64,000 bases of DNA from JAHRVQ01 sp051278195 (GTDB lineage: Bacteria > Pseudomonadota > Gammaproteobacteria > Pseudomonadales > Azotimanducaceae), in NCBI GenBank assembly GCA_051278195.1, contig JBNMQM010000018.1:6455-70454 (forward strand), written 5' to 3'. The notes below the pieces were generated by a model. It made no database searches. It was not told the origin of the DNA and worked only from the letters and a program-made list of their open reading frames with translations. Of the stretch, positions 41,394 through 49,582 are shown piece after piece (the stretch's first letter is position 1; the number at the start of each line of letters is the position of its first letter). The position numbers were made by a program, and so were the translations under genes.

Positions 41394-41882
41394 TTGATAG
41401 ATTCTGACGGCTATCGGCCTAACGTTGGGATCATTGTCGCTAATCAAACCGGGCAGGTGCTCTGGGCAAGGCGATGTGGTCAGGATGCCTGGCAATTTCC
41501 GCAAGGCGGAATTAACAGCGGTGAATCTGCAGAAGACGCGCTGTATCGGGAGTTGGACGAGGAAGTAGGGTTACAGCCAGAGCAAGTAGAAATTATCGGT
41601 ACGACACGTGGTTGGCTTCGATATCGATTGCCGAAGCGGCTGCTACGAAATAATTCTAAGAGTTTCATCGGTCAAAAACAGAAGTGGTATCTGCTCAAAA
41701 TGCTTGCGGAGGATGACGCTGTCCGCTTCGATCACTCGGACACGCCTGAATTCGACTTTTGGAGTTGGGTAAGTTACTGGTACCCACTCGGCCAAGTCGT
41801 ACCTTTCAAAAAGGAAGTATATCGGCGTGCGATGAAAGAACTCGCGCCTGGCTTGTCTAAATGTTTGACATACACGCCTTGA
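41394..41882 (+). CDS. rppH: RNA pyrophosphohydrolase RppH
   Basis: A Nudix hydrolase that removes pyrophosphate from the 5' end of messages and so starts RNase E-dependent decay. I use the TTG at 41394 (162 residues), because the protein then begins Met-Ile-Asp-Ser-Asp-Gly-Tyr-Arg-Pro-Asn-Val-Gly-Ile, almost identical to the E. coli N-terminus. The Nudix box Gly-Gly-Ile-Asn-Ser-Gly-Glu ... Arg-Glu-Leu-Asp-Glu-Glu-Val-Gly-Leu is complete (about 35-57), as is Gln-Lys-Trp-Tyr-Leu-Leu. ptsP follows 18 bases later, the usual pair. Confidence 0.95.
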   Translation: MIDSDGYRPNVGIIVANQTGQVLWARRCGQDAWQFPQGGINSGESAEDALYRELDEEVGLQPEQVEIIGTTRGWLRYRLPKRLLRNNSKSFIGQKQKWYLLKMLAEDDAVRFDHSDTPEFDFWSWVSYWYPLGQVVPFKKEVYRRAMKELAPGLSKCLTYTP

Positions 41883-41900
41883 TTACCGGGACAATTCTGC

Positions 41901-44162
41901 ATGCTTGAAGTGCTGCGGCGAGTCACGCAGGAAGTTAACGCTGCAAAAGATCTGACGACGGCACTCGACATTATCGTCGATCGCGTTCAGTCGACTATGG
42001 AAACCGAAGTCGTTTCTGTCTACTTGCTCGATGAGGAGCGCGGTGGATATGTATTTATGGCTACCCGTGGTCTCAATGCAGCGGCAGTCGGTTCACTAAC
42101 GCTTGCGCTGGACGAAGGTCTAGTAGGTCTCGTTGGTCAGCGAGCAGAGCCGGTTAACCTCACGGATGCTGCAAAACATCCGCAATTTAAACCGGTCAAT
42201 GAACTTGGCGAAGAACCCTATACGACTTTTCTAGGCGTCCCCATCATTCATCAACGCAAGGTGCTAGGCGTCCTAGTCGTGCAACAACGTAAAAAACGTC
42301 GTTTTGATGAGAGTGAAGAAGCCTTCCTGATTACACTCTCGGCCCAGTTGGCTGGTGTGATCGCGCATGCGCGGGCGACCGGTGCACTGGCGATGACCGG
42401 CACAGCAAAGGATTTGCCCTCTAGTCGTTTTATGGGCAAGTCCGGTAGTACGGGTGTTGCCATCGGTACGTCGGTGATCTTATTCCCCGAAGCTGACCTT
42501 AGCAGCGTGCCAGATCGAACCGCGGCCGACCCAACCAGTGAAGTGAAAGAGTTCCGTCAGGCCGTCGAGGAAGCGCGTCGCGAGATAGAAGACACTAGCC
42601 GTCTGCTGTTGGATCGACTCAAACCTGAAGAGTTGGCCCTGTTTGATGCCTATCGGCACATGTTGGATGAATCTGCCATTGCTGGGGAAGTGATTGCGGT
42701 GATCGAAACTGGCGTTTGGAGCCAAACGGCGCTGCGGCAGGTGATAGAGGCTCATGTTGCCACTTTTGAGTCAATGGCCGACCCTTATTTGCGTGAGCGT
42801 GGTGCAGATGTGCTGGATCTTGGTCGGCGAGTATTGGCAAGATTGCAAACCCGGGTCCAGCGCCGTCCCAATTATCCTCGTAAAACGATTCTGGTGGCTC
42901 AGGAGCTGACGCCCGCCATGCTGGTAGAAGTGCCACGCAGTAAGTTGCAAGGGCTTGTGTCTTTGAAGGGCTCAGGCAGTTCCCATGTGGCGATTCTCGC
43001 CAAAGCTATGGGTATTCCGACTGTGATGGGGGTGGAGGATCTGCCGATTCATCTGCTCGAGAATAAGCCGGTTATCGTTGACGCGAACACGGGTTGCGTC
43101 ATCACGTATCCGAATCGAGAGCAGCAAAACCACTATCGCCGACTGGTGAAGGAAGAAAAAACACTTATTGAAGGGCTGGATGCGCTAAAAGATGAGCGTT
43201 CAGAAACCAGCGACGGTCACCGGGTCAGACTTTGGGTCAATACCGGTTTGATGACAGATGCCGCAGTCTCTATTGAGCGGGGTGCTGAAGGGGTAGGTCT
43301 GTATCGGACAGAAGTACATTTTATGATGAATGACCGTTTTCCGACCGAAGAAGAACAGCGGATCATTTATCGCGAACATTTAAAAGCGTTTTCACCCAGA
43401 CCCGTGACAATGCGGACACTGGATATCGGCGGTGACAAGGCACTCAGCTATTTCCCAATTCAGGAGGAAAATCCATTTCTTGGCTGGCGCGGTATACGAG
43501 TCACTCTAGACCACCCAGAAATTTTTCTGAGTCAGGTTCGAGCAATGATCCGCGCTAACGAAGGCATCGAGGCGTATCTGCGCATTATGTTGCCTATGGT
43601 GTCGAGTGTGGCGGAAGTTGACGAAGCGCAACGGCTGATCAGTCAATGCTATCGGGAAATCATCGAAGAAGGTATTGAAGTAGAAATGCCGGACGTGGGC
43701 GTGATGATTGAAGTGCCGGCTGCGGTATACCAGGCTAAAGATATTATTCGCAGGGTCGACTTCTTATCGGTAGGGAGTAATGACCTCATCCAGTACATGC
43801 TGGCGGTAGATCGTAACAATGCTCGAGTCGCGGATCTTTATCAGGAATTCCATCCAGCGGTATTGCATGCATTGAAGCACGTGGTGGACGCCGCGCATTC
43901 CGAGAAAAAGCCGCTTGGTATTTGTGGGGAAATGGCAGGTAACCCATCGGCGGCAATTTTGCTGACAGCGATGGGCTTCGACGTGCTGTCCATGAACGCT
44001 AATAACTTGCTGATGGTGAAGTGGGCTATTCGCAGTTTCAGTTTAGAAAAAGCGAAAAAGATTTTAGCGAAGGTGTTGAAGATGGATAACGCCTACCTTA
44101 TTAAGAACTATGTCGAAGAAGAGATGAGAAAAGCCGGTCTTGGCCAGCTTATCCGCCACTAG
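41901..44162 (+). CDS. ptsP: Phosphoenolpyruvate-protein phosphotransferase PtsP (EI-Ntr)
   Basis: Enzyme I of the nitrogen phosphotransferase system, which moves phosphate from PEP to NPr and on to EIIA-Ntr as a regulatory signal. The 753 residues comprise an N-terminal GAF domain (about 15-165), the NPr-binding helical region (about 190-320), the phospho-histidine domain with His362 in Gly-Ser-Ser-His-Val-Ala-Ile-Leu-Ala, and the PEP-binding barrel (about 425-720), which contains Thr-Leu-Asp-Ile-Gly-Gly-Asp-Lys and Gly-Ile-Cys-Gly-Glu-Met-Ala-Gly. ptsO and ptsN are not in this window. The 3' end overlaps the NRDE gene by 14 bases on the opposite strand. Confidence 0.96.
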   Translation: MLEVLRRVTQEVNAAKDLTTALDIIVDRVQSTMETEVVSVYLLDEERGGYVFMATRGLNAAAVGSLTLALDEGLVGLVGQRAEPVNLTDAAKHPQFKPVNELGEEPYTTFLGVPIIHQRKVLGVLVVQQRKKRRFDESEEAFLITLSAQLAGVIAHARATGALAMTGTAKDLPSSRFMGKSGSTGVAIGTSVILFPEADLSSVPDRTAADPTSEVKEFRQAVEEARREIEDTSRLLLDRLKPEELALFDAYRHMLDESAIAGEVIAVIETGVWSQTALRQVIEAHVATFESMADPYLRERGADVLDLGRRVLARLQTRVQRRPNYPRKTILVAQELTPAMLVEVPRSKLQGLVSLKGSGSSHVAILAKAMGIPTVMGVEDLPIHLLENKPVIVDANTGCVITYPNREQQNHYRRLVKEEKTLIEGLDALKDERSETSDGHRVRLWVNTGLMTDAAVSIERGAEGVGLYRTEVHFMMNDRFPTEEEQRIIYREHLKAFSPRPVTMRTLDIGGDKALSYFPIQEENPFLGWRGIRVTLDHPEIFLSQVRAMIRANEGIEAYLRIMLPMVSSVAEVDEAQRLISQCYREIIEEGIEVEMPDVGVMIEVPAAVYQAKDIIRRVDFLSVGSNDLIQYMLAVDRNNARVADLYQEFHPAVLHALKHVVDAAHSEKKPLGICGEMAGNPSAAILLTAMGFDVLSMNANNLLMVKWAIRSFSLEKAKKILAKVLKMDNAYLIKNYVEEEMRKAGLGQLIRH

Positions 44163-44895
44163 TCGCACTCGGTAGATGGAAGCTGAGTGCGCCTGTTGAA
44201 GCGCCCGAGGGATCGAAGCCGCGCTCTTCAAAATCGACACCATCTTCGCCAACTTCTACAACGGTACTGACGCTGGTGCCGTAGGTTTCCCCCAGAATGA
44301 AACGCGCGCTATGGGTGGTGTCGTCCCCTTGCCAAGCGAGTAATTCAAAGAGCGCTTGTGTGAGTTGAGCATCTGCGCCTTTGTGCAGATTGCTAAGCAA
44401 GTGCTGCTTCATCAAATGCCGTCCTGAAATCACCTTGGGCCAGTTGCAATCGAGTAGTTGGTTCGACAAGCCGTAGTAACCCTGCTTCAATTCTCGGATC
44501 TGGTTTTCCCGATTGTTGAAATATAAGACTGACTTGCCGTCGGACAAGAGCAAGTTGAAACCGCGATAGGATTCGGCGCTTTTTTGAACGGATTTCATGT
44601 ATGGAAGACAATCTACATCGCTACTCAGAAAGTTGGCTGTCAATTCGCCCCTGGATCGTGGCGGTAACGGTTCAGGCGGTTGTTCTGCAAAGTTGGTCAC
44701 AGCAGCGAATCGACCACCGGTCGATACACCAAGCCAGGTCCCGCCCGCGACCAAATCTCGTCCGGCAAGCAAGTTTGGCTGGTCGTGCCAAAATTGCGCT
44801 CTCTCGGTGGCTCTACTGTGTTGTTCGTCTCGGTTGGCGGCAACGACAAGGCGGTGATGTGGGCTAGGACTAACAGCAAACAGAATCAGGCACAT
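44149..44895 (-). CDS. NRDE (TANGO2) family protein
   Basis: A 248-residue protein of the NRDE/TANGO2 family, found in bacteria and in animal mitochondria or Golgi, of uncertain function; haem trafficking has been proposed. The ATG at 44895 starts Met-Cys-Leu-Ile-Leu-Phe-Ala, and the near-terminal Cys is a family mark. An ATG 12 bases upstream is the alternative. The name-giving Asn-Arg-Asp-Glu is at about residues 21-24, with Gly-Gly-Thr-Trp-Leu-Gly-Val (about 50-56) and Leu-Ser-Asn downstream. The frame stays open for another 142 codons upstream but overlaps lgt and is not conserved there. It is divergent from lgt with a 54-base gap. Confidence 0.9.
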   Translation of the reverse strand: MCLILFAVSPSPHHRLVVAANRDEQHSRATERAQFWHDQPNLLAGRDLVAGGTWLGVSTGGRFAAVTNFAEQPPEPLPPRSRGELTANFLSSDVDCLPYMKSVQKSAESYRGFNLLLSDGKSVLYFNNRENQIRELKQGYYGLSNQLLDCNWPKVISGRHLMKQHLLSNLHKGADAQLTQALFELLAWQGDDTTHSARFILGETYGTSVSTVVEVGEDGVDFEERGFDPSGASTGALSFHLPSATSGG

Positions 44896-44949
44896 GTGAT
44901 CAGGCATTAATGAAAATCCGAGTTTATCATTGCGCCGGGTTAACGGATA

Positions 44950-45831
44950 ATGCAGCTTTTCCGGCCAAAGCCTTCTATGTGGCATTACCCACAAATTGAT
45001 CCCGTTGCCATCAGCCTTGGACCTATTCAGATCCATTGGTACGCGCTGAGTTATCTCATTGGGATATCGATTGTTTGGTGGCATTTTGGCTACCGTAATC
45101 GTGCCAGCGCTGCCGCGGTGGTGGTGCCGAAGAGCAAGAAAAAAGCGCCTAAGGTAACCGCAGCATGGACCGATGAAGATCTGTCTGACCTTATTTTCTA
45201 TGGTGTTCTCGGCGTCATCCTCGGGGGCCGCATTGGCTACATGTTGTTTTATGGCATGGAGCAAGTGCTGGCTAACCCGCTGGCGCTGTTTCGAATCTGG
45301 GAAGGCGGCATGTCCTTTCACGGCGGTATGTTGGGTGTTTTTATCGGCATGGTTTGGTTTGGCCGCAAGACGGGTAGAACTTTCTTTCAGGTGACAGACT
45401 TTATCGCGCCGAGTATTCCGATTGCTCTTGGTTGTGGTCGAATAGGTAACTTTATCAATGGCGAGCTACCCGGCCGAATAACGGATGTGCCTTGGGCCGT
45501 GATCTTTCCTGGGGAAGCGTTAGGTCGACACCCTTCAAGCCTTTATCAAGCGCTATTAGAAGGGCCCGCTCTATTTCTTCTACTCTGGCTCTTTACGCGA
45601 AAGAAACGCCCAACCATGGCCATATCTGGCATGTTCTTGATGGGATATGGCAGCCTTCGGTTCTGCTCAGAATTTCTCCGCAGTCCTGATGGGCACATGG
45701 GAGACAATGGCTTTATCGCCTTTAATTGGCTGACAACAGGGCAGCTGTTATCTTTGCCCATGATCGGTTTTGGTGCGTTGTTCATCGCCTGGGGCTATCG
45801 AAATATTTCAATATCGGAAAATCTAAAATGA
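44950..45831 (+). CDS. lgt: Prolipoprotein diacylglyceryl transferase
   Basis: An inner-membrane enzyme that moves diacylglycerol from phosphatidylglycerol to the lipobox cysteine of prolipoproteins. The multi-span protein (293 residues from this start) has His-Trp-Tyr-Ala-Leu-Ser-Tyr-Leu near the first helix, Met-Ser-Phe-His-Gly-Gly-Met-Leu-Gly (about 118-126) and the signature Cys-Gly-Arg-Ile-Gly-Asn-Phe-Ile-Asn-Gly-Glu (about 162-172). A basic insert (Lys-Ser-Lys-Lys-Lys-Ala) in the first loop makes it longer than the usual 260-270. An ATG at 44977 gives a more typical N-terminus; neither start has a strong ribosome site. It overlaps fabV by four bases. Confidence 0.93.
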   Translation: MQLFRPKPSMWHYPQIDPVAISLGPIQIHWYALSYLIGISIVWWHFGYRNRASAAAVVVPKSKKKAPKVTAAWTDEDLSDLIFYGVLGVILGGRIGYMLFYGMEQVLANPLALFRIWEGGMSFHGGMLGVFIGMVWFGRKTGRTFFQVTDFIAPSIPIALGCGRIGNFINGELPGRITDVPWAVIFPGEALGRHPSSLYQALLEGPALFLLLWLFTRKKRPTMAISGMFLMGYGSLRFCSEFLRSPDGHMGDNGFIAFNWLTTGQLLSLPMIGFGALFIAWGYRNISISENLK

Positions 45832-47021
45832 TAATAACGCCGAAAATTCGCGGTTTCCTTTGCACCGCCGCGCACCCTTCAGGGTGCTATCAAGACGTCC
45901 TGAGTCAGATCACCCATGTGAAAGCAGCGGGCAAACTGGCTGATGGCCCTAAGCGTGTGTTGGTCATTGGCGCCTCTGGTGGCTATGGGCTAGCAACAAG
46001 AATAAGTGCCGCTTTTGGTGCAGATGCCGCAACCATTGGTGTCTTCTTCGAACGTCCGGCAGCAGGTAAGCGAACGGCATCGCCCGGCTGGTACAAATCA
46101 GCTGCGTTCACAAAGGAAGCAGAAGCGGCAGGGCTTTATGCAAAGAACGTCAATGGCGATGCGTTCTCGACCACCATTAAGAACACCGTGATCGATCTGA
46201 TAAAGGCTGACCTGGGTCAGATAGACATGGTCGTATATTCACTTGCGGCGCCTGCACGGGAACTGTCAGATGGAACCGTTGTGCGCAGTGCATTGAAGCC
46301 TATTGGGGAGCCGTTTGAAGGCGCAACCGTTGATTTCAACAGCGGTGAAATTCGCTCGATCAGTCTTGATCCAGCCTCAGACCAAGAAGTGGCAGAAACA
46401 ATTAAGGTCATGGGCGGTGAAGACTGGCAACTTTGGATAGACGCGTTACTTGAAGCCGGTGTGCTAGCAGAGAACTGCATTACAACCAACTACACCTATC
46501 TCGGTAGCGAGGTGACCTGGCCGATTTACTATCACGGTACGATCGGTAAGGCGAAAGAAGATTTGGATCGTGCTGCGAAAGCATTGACAGCGCCAATGGC
46601 GACAGTCGGTGGAAAAGCCTATGTGGCGGTTATGAAAGGCTTGATGACTCAAGCTGCGTCCGCTATTCCCGGTATGGCGATATATCTTTCTCTTTTGTTC
46701 AAGGCGATGAAAGCTCAAGGAACCCATGAGGGCTGCATTGAGCAAACTACGCGATTGTTCCACACCCAATTGTTTACCGGTAAGGATCCCGCCGTAGACG
46801 AGGCCGGTCGAATTCGTTTGGATGACTGGGAACTGAATGATGAGATTCAATCTGAGGTCACAGCGAACTGGCATGACGTGACAACAGACAATTTGAATGA
46901 GTTGACTGACTTTGCTGGCTATAAAGCGGCGTTTTTGCAAATGCATGGCTTCGACTTTGCTGGCGTAGATTATTCCGTGGAAGTTGACCCGGATGTGCCG
47001 ATGGTACTGGTAGGCGAATAG
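45828..47021 (+). CDS. fabV: Trans-2-enoyl-ACP reductase FabV
   Basis: An NADH-dependent enoyl-ACP reductase that completes each round of fatty-acid elongation. FabV enzymes tolerate triclosan, unlike FabI. The ATG at 45828 overlaps the lgt stop (ATGA) and gives 397 residues starting Met-Ile-Ile-x-Pro-Lys-Ile-Arg-Gly-Phe, the family start. The frame is open upstream inside lgt but unconserved. The nucleotide motif Gly-Ala-Ser-Gly-Gly-Tyr-Gly is near residues 49-55. The catalytic Tyr-x8-Lys is present in Tyr-Tyr-His-Gly-Thr-Ile-Gly-Lys-Ala-Lys (about 235-244). No fabI is visible in this window. Confidence 0.95.
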   Translation: MIITPKIRGFLCTAAHPSGCYQDVLSQITHVKAAGKLADGPKRVLVIGASGGYGLATRISAAFGADAATIGVFFERPAAGKRTASPGWYKSAAFTKEAEAAGLYAKNVNGDAFSTTIKNTVIDLIKADLGQIDMVVYSLAAPARELSDGTVVRSALKPIGEPFEGATVDFNSGEIRSISLDPASDQEVAETIKVMGGEDWQLWIDALLEAGVLAENCITTNYTYLGSEVTWPIYYHGTIGKAKEDLDRAAKALTAPMATVGGKAYVAVMKGLMTQAASAIPGMAIYLSLLFKAMKAQGTHEGCIEQTTRLFHTQLFTGKDPAVDEAGRIRLDDWELNDEIQSEVTANWHDVTTDNLNELTDFAGYKAAFLQMHGFDFAGVDYSVEVDPDVPMVLVGE

Positions 47022-47033
47022 CGCACAAGAATA

Positions 47034-47068
47034 CTGCGGTAATACGCACGCGTGCGATTGCCGCAGTC
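47034..47068. other. Long perfect-looking hairpin between fabV and the cyclase
   Basis: ACTGCGGTAAT at 47034-47044 pairs with ATTGCCGCAGT at 47058-47068 (eleven pairs, one G-U). After a single A, CGCA at 47046-47049 pairs with TGCG at 47054-47057, closing a CGCG loop. There is no U run on either side, so it is not a standard intrinsic terminator. It begins 12 bases after the fabV stop and ends 23 bases before the cyclase start, so it could be a protein-binding site, an RNA processing or stability element, or a translation control. Confidence 0.75.
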
Positions 47069-47091
47069 GCCTCGATCCATGCGCTGAATCT

Positions 47092-48477
47092 ATGCAAAGT
47101 GCATCGATGGCTAATCCTCAATATCTCGTTCGAACGATCTATCTCCCCCGACTATGCGGTTTTGTTCTTGCCGTCGTTCTGACCACCTACTTGAGGGGTT
47201 TAGAGTTGCTGGCAGAGCCGCTGGCGATTTTAACGCTGATCCTTCTCGTTATTTATCCGTATGCGGCATACCGACTAAGCCAGCGTTTTTTCAATTCGTC
47301 CTTAGAAGCCCGCTTGAGCATGTTAGTCGACAGTTTGCTGGTGGGGATTCTCATCATCCTGAATGGCTTCTATCTGATGGCTGCTGTTGCCTATATGACC
47401 TTTCTTGCCGTGAGTACGGCTGTGATTGCCGGACCTGTAATGGTCGTCATCAATCTGTCGATTGTGCTGCTAGTGGCGGCTGCAGGTTGGTGGCTCGGAG
47501 CACCTACTCGGATGGAGGGTGGGGTCTGGATTGACATCGGTTTTGCTGCGGCGATTTTGACTTATACGGGCTATGTGTCGTGGCTCGTGTTTGGTGTCAC
47601 GCGAGCAATGGGGATCGCCCGTCGAGATGAACGGTTCGTCCGACAGTCTCTTGAGCAAATGACCCTTCATCTTAAACGGTATATTAGCCCGCAACTATTC
47701 TCGACCCTGGCTGCGCCTGCAGCACAAGCAACCAGTCGTCGCCAATTGACGGTTTGCTTTACGGATCTGACGGGCTTTACCGAGTTGATGGATAACCTCC
47801 CAGAAGAGGCCATAACTCGTGTATTAAATGAATACCTGAATGCGATGGCAGATATTGCCATTCGTCATGGTGGCACGGTGGATAAGTTTATGGGCGATGG
47901 GGTCATGGTGTTTTTTGGTGACCCAGAAAGCCGCGGCCCAAGAGAGGATGCGGTGTCTTGCGTAAAAATGGCCCTTGAGATGCGTGGTTGTTTGGCGGGG
48001 CTCAGCAGGCGCTGGCGAGAAGAGGGGCTGATGAATCGGTTGCAGATGCGCGTTGGTATCCACACAGGTTATTGCGCGGTGGGCAATTTTGGTTCAGAGA
48101 ATCGGATGGACTATACAGTCGTCGGGGGGGCGGTGAATATCGCCAGTCGACTCGAAGGATGCGCTCCGCCGGACGGTATATTGATCTCGGGAAGCACGCG
48201 GGCTCAGATTTGTGAGGCAATATGCCTCGAACCTTTTGAGCGTCAGCAGCTAAAGGGGATCAAAAAGCCGGTTGATACCTATCGAGTACTTGGCGAACGA
48301 CGCCATAAGGCATTTGCGGACATTAACGAGCAGGTACCGGGCCTCCATCTCAAGCTCACTTCGAAGGAAGTCGATATTTCTGCCGCAAAAGCACTGCTAG
48401 AGATGGGCTTGTTGAGGCTCGCGAATATCGAAGACTTTAGACAAGCCCGCCAAGGCGTTATCCGCCTGCTCCGCTAA
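47092..48477 (+). CDS. Membrane-bound class III adenylate cyclase
   Basis: A 461-residue protein with five or six hydrophobic helices in the first 180 residues (MASE2-like layout, assigned by eye) and a class III cyclase domain at about 215-395. Metal aspartates are in Phe-Thr-Asp-Leu-Thr-Gly-Phe and Met-Gly-Asp-Gly-Val. The purine-reading residues point to ATP: Lys in Asp-Lys-Phe-Met-Gly-Asp and Asp in Met-Asp-Tyr-Thr-Val-Val-Gly. The transition-state Asn and Arg are in Val-Asn-Ile-Ala-Ser-Arg-Leu-Glu. Pseudomonas CyaB, the cyclase activated through Pil-Chp, has a similar layout, so this could be the cAMP output of the chp operon in this window; that is inference. The start may instead be the ATG at 47107. 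Confidence 0.88.
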   Translation: MQSASMANPQYLVRTIYLPRLCGFVLAVVLTTYLRGLELLAEPLAILTLILLVIYPYAAYRLSQRFFNSSLEARLSMLVDSLLVGILIILNGFYLMAAVAYMTFLAVSTAVIAGPVMVVINLSIVLLVAAAGWWLGAPTRMEGGVWIDIGFAAAILTYTGYVSWLVFGVTRAMGIARRDERFVRQSLEQMTLHLKRYISPQLFSTLAAPAAQATSRRQLTVCFTDLTGFTELMDNLPEEAITRVLNEYLNAMADIAIRHGGTVDKFMGDGVMVFFGDPESRGPREDAVSCVKMALEMRGCLAGLSRRWREEGLMNRLQMRVGIHTGYCAVGNFGSENRMDYTVVGGAVNIASRLEGCAPPDGILISGSTRAQICEAICLEPFERQQLKGIKKPVDTYRVLGERRHKAFADINEQVPGLHLKLTSKEVDISAAKALLEMGLLRLANIEDFRQARQGVIRLLR

Positions 48478-48493
48478 TTTGCTCATTGTCATG

Positions 48494-48499
48494 TATAAT
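48494..48499 (+). promoter_or_regulatory. Possible -10 box upstream of hemE
   Basis: A perfect TATAAT lies 31 bases before the hemE ATG in the short gap after the cyclase stop. I find no convincing -35 at the right distance, so promoter use is uncertain. Confidence 0.3.
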
Positions 48500-48530
48500 C
48501 TCGCGCTTGAAAAATGTAGCGAAACTAAAA

Positions 48531-49568
48531 ATGACCGATGCCCTTTATAACTCCACGTTTCTCAAAGCCTGTCGGGGCGAGGCGACCGACTATACGCCCA
48601 TTTGGCTGAATCGGCAGGCTGGGCGGTACATGCCTGAATACCACGAAGTGAAAGGCAATACACCGAGCCTCGACTTCTTCAAAACACCTCATCTTGCGGC
48701 TAAAGCGACATGTGACGCCCAGCGCATTCTCGGTGTTGATGCTGCGATTATGTTTGCTGACCTATTGCCGATCCTGGAACCCATGGGTTTGAAACTGGAC
48801 TACATTCCTGGGGTTGGTCCAGATATCAGTAATCCCATTCGCACGCATCAGGACATTGACAATATTCGCCTGGAAGATAGTGCCGATTCAATGCCATACA
48901 TTGCTGAGGTGATACGTCTGATCCGGTCTGAGCTACCCGCGAATATTCCGCTTATTGGCTTCGGTGGCGCACCCTTTACCCTTGCGTCTTATGCCATTGA
49001 AGGAAAAGGTTCGCGAAACTACGTGCATGTAAAACAAATGATGTACGGCGACAGTGCTGCCTGGCACACGCTGATGGAAAAAATCACCACGGCCGTTATT
49101 GACTATATGCAGTATCAAATTAAGTCGGGAGTCCAGGCCGTCCAATTATTCGATAGTTGGGTTGGATGCTTATCACCGGCTGATTACGAGAATTACGTGT
49201 TGCCTCACTCTACTCGTTTAATGACGGAAATTTCCGGTACGGTACCGGTTATCCATTTTGGTACTGGCAATCCAGCGCTCGGTAAACTGATGGCGAAAGC
49301 CGGCGGTGATGTCATTGCTCTGGACTGGCGCACGCCGCTCACTCAAACCTGGGATGAGATGGGTGTAAAAGCGGTTCAGGGTAATTTGGATCCGATCATT
49401 TTGTGCGCGACGCCAGAGGCCGTTAAGGCTCAAGCAAAAACGTTGCTTGACGAGGTTGCTGGGCGACCCGGGCACATATTCAATCTGGGCCACGGTATTA
49501 TTCCCGAGACACCGGTTGAGAACGTGAAGACACTAGTGAACTTTGTACACGAGTACTCTGCTCGCTAG
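48531..49568 (+). CDS. hemE: Uroporphyrinogen decarboxylase
   Basis: Removes four carboxyl groups from uroporphyrinogen III to give coproporphyrinogen III in haem synthesis. The ATG at 48531 gives 345 residues, close to the family's 350. The conserved Pro-Ile-Trp-Leu-Asn-Arg-Gln-Ala-Gly-Arg-Tyr-Met-Pro-Glu-Tyr is at about 20-34. Phe-Ala-Asp-Leu-Leu (catalytic Asp region) and Gly-Phe-Gly-Gly-Ala-Pro-Phe-Thr-Leu-Ala-Ser-Tyr are also seen. The C-terminal Phe-Asn-Leu-Gly-His-Gly-Ile is intact. The frame opens 45 bases earlier, but that stretch covers the likely promoter. It converges on argA with a 14-base gap. Confidence 0.97.
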   Translation: MTDALYNSTFLKACRGEATDYTPIWLNRQAGRYMPEYHEVKGNTPSLDFFKTPHLAAKATCDAQRILGVDAAIMFADLLPILEPMGLKLDYIPGVGPDISNPIRTHQDIDNIRLEDSADSMPYIAEVIRLIRSELPANIPLIGFGGAPFTLASYAIEGKGSRNYVHVKQMMYGDSAAWHTLMEKITTAVIDYMQYQIKSGVQAVQLFDSWVGCLSPADYENYVLPHSTRLMTEISGTVPVIHFGTGNPALGKLMAKAGGDVIALDWRTPLTQTWDEMGVKAVQGNLDPIILCATPEAVKAQAKTLLDEVAGRPGHIFNLGHGIIPETPVENVKTLVNFVHEYSAR

Positions 49569-49582
49569 CGTTAACAGTTCTA

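Noticed and set aside
44896..45321. N-terminal extension of the NRDE protein through the lgt start
   Set aside because: The open frame continues only because it is antisense to lgt; the family begins with Met-Cys-Leu-Ile-Leu at 44895.
45726..45827. N-terminal extension of FabV inside lgt
   Set aside because: The conserved start Met-Ile-Ile-x-Pro and the ATGA overlap with lgt place the start at 45828.
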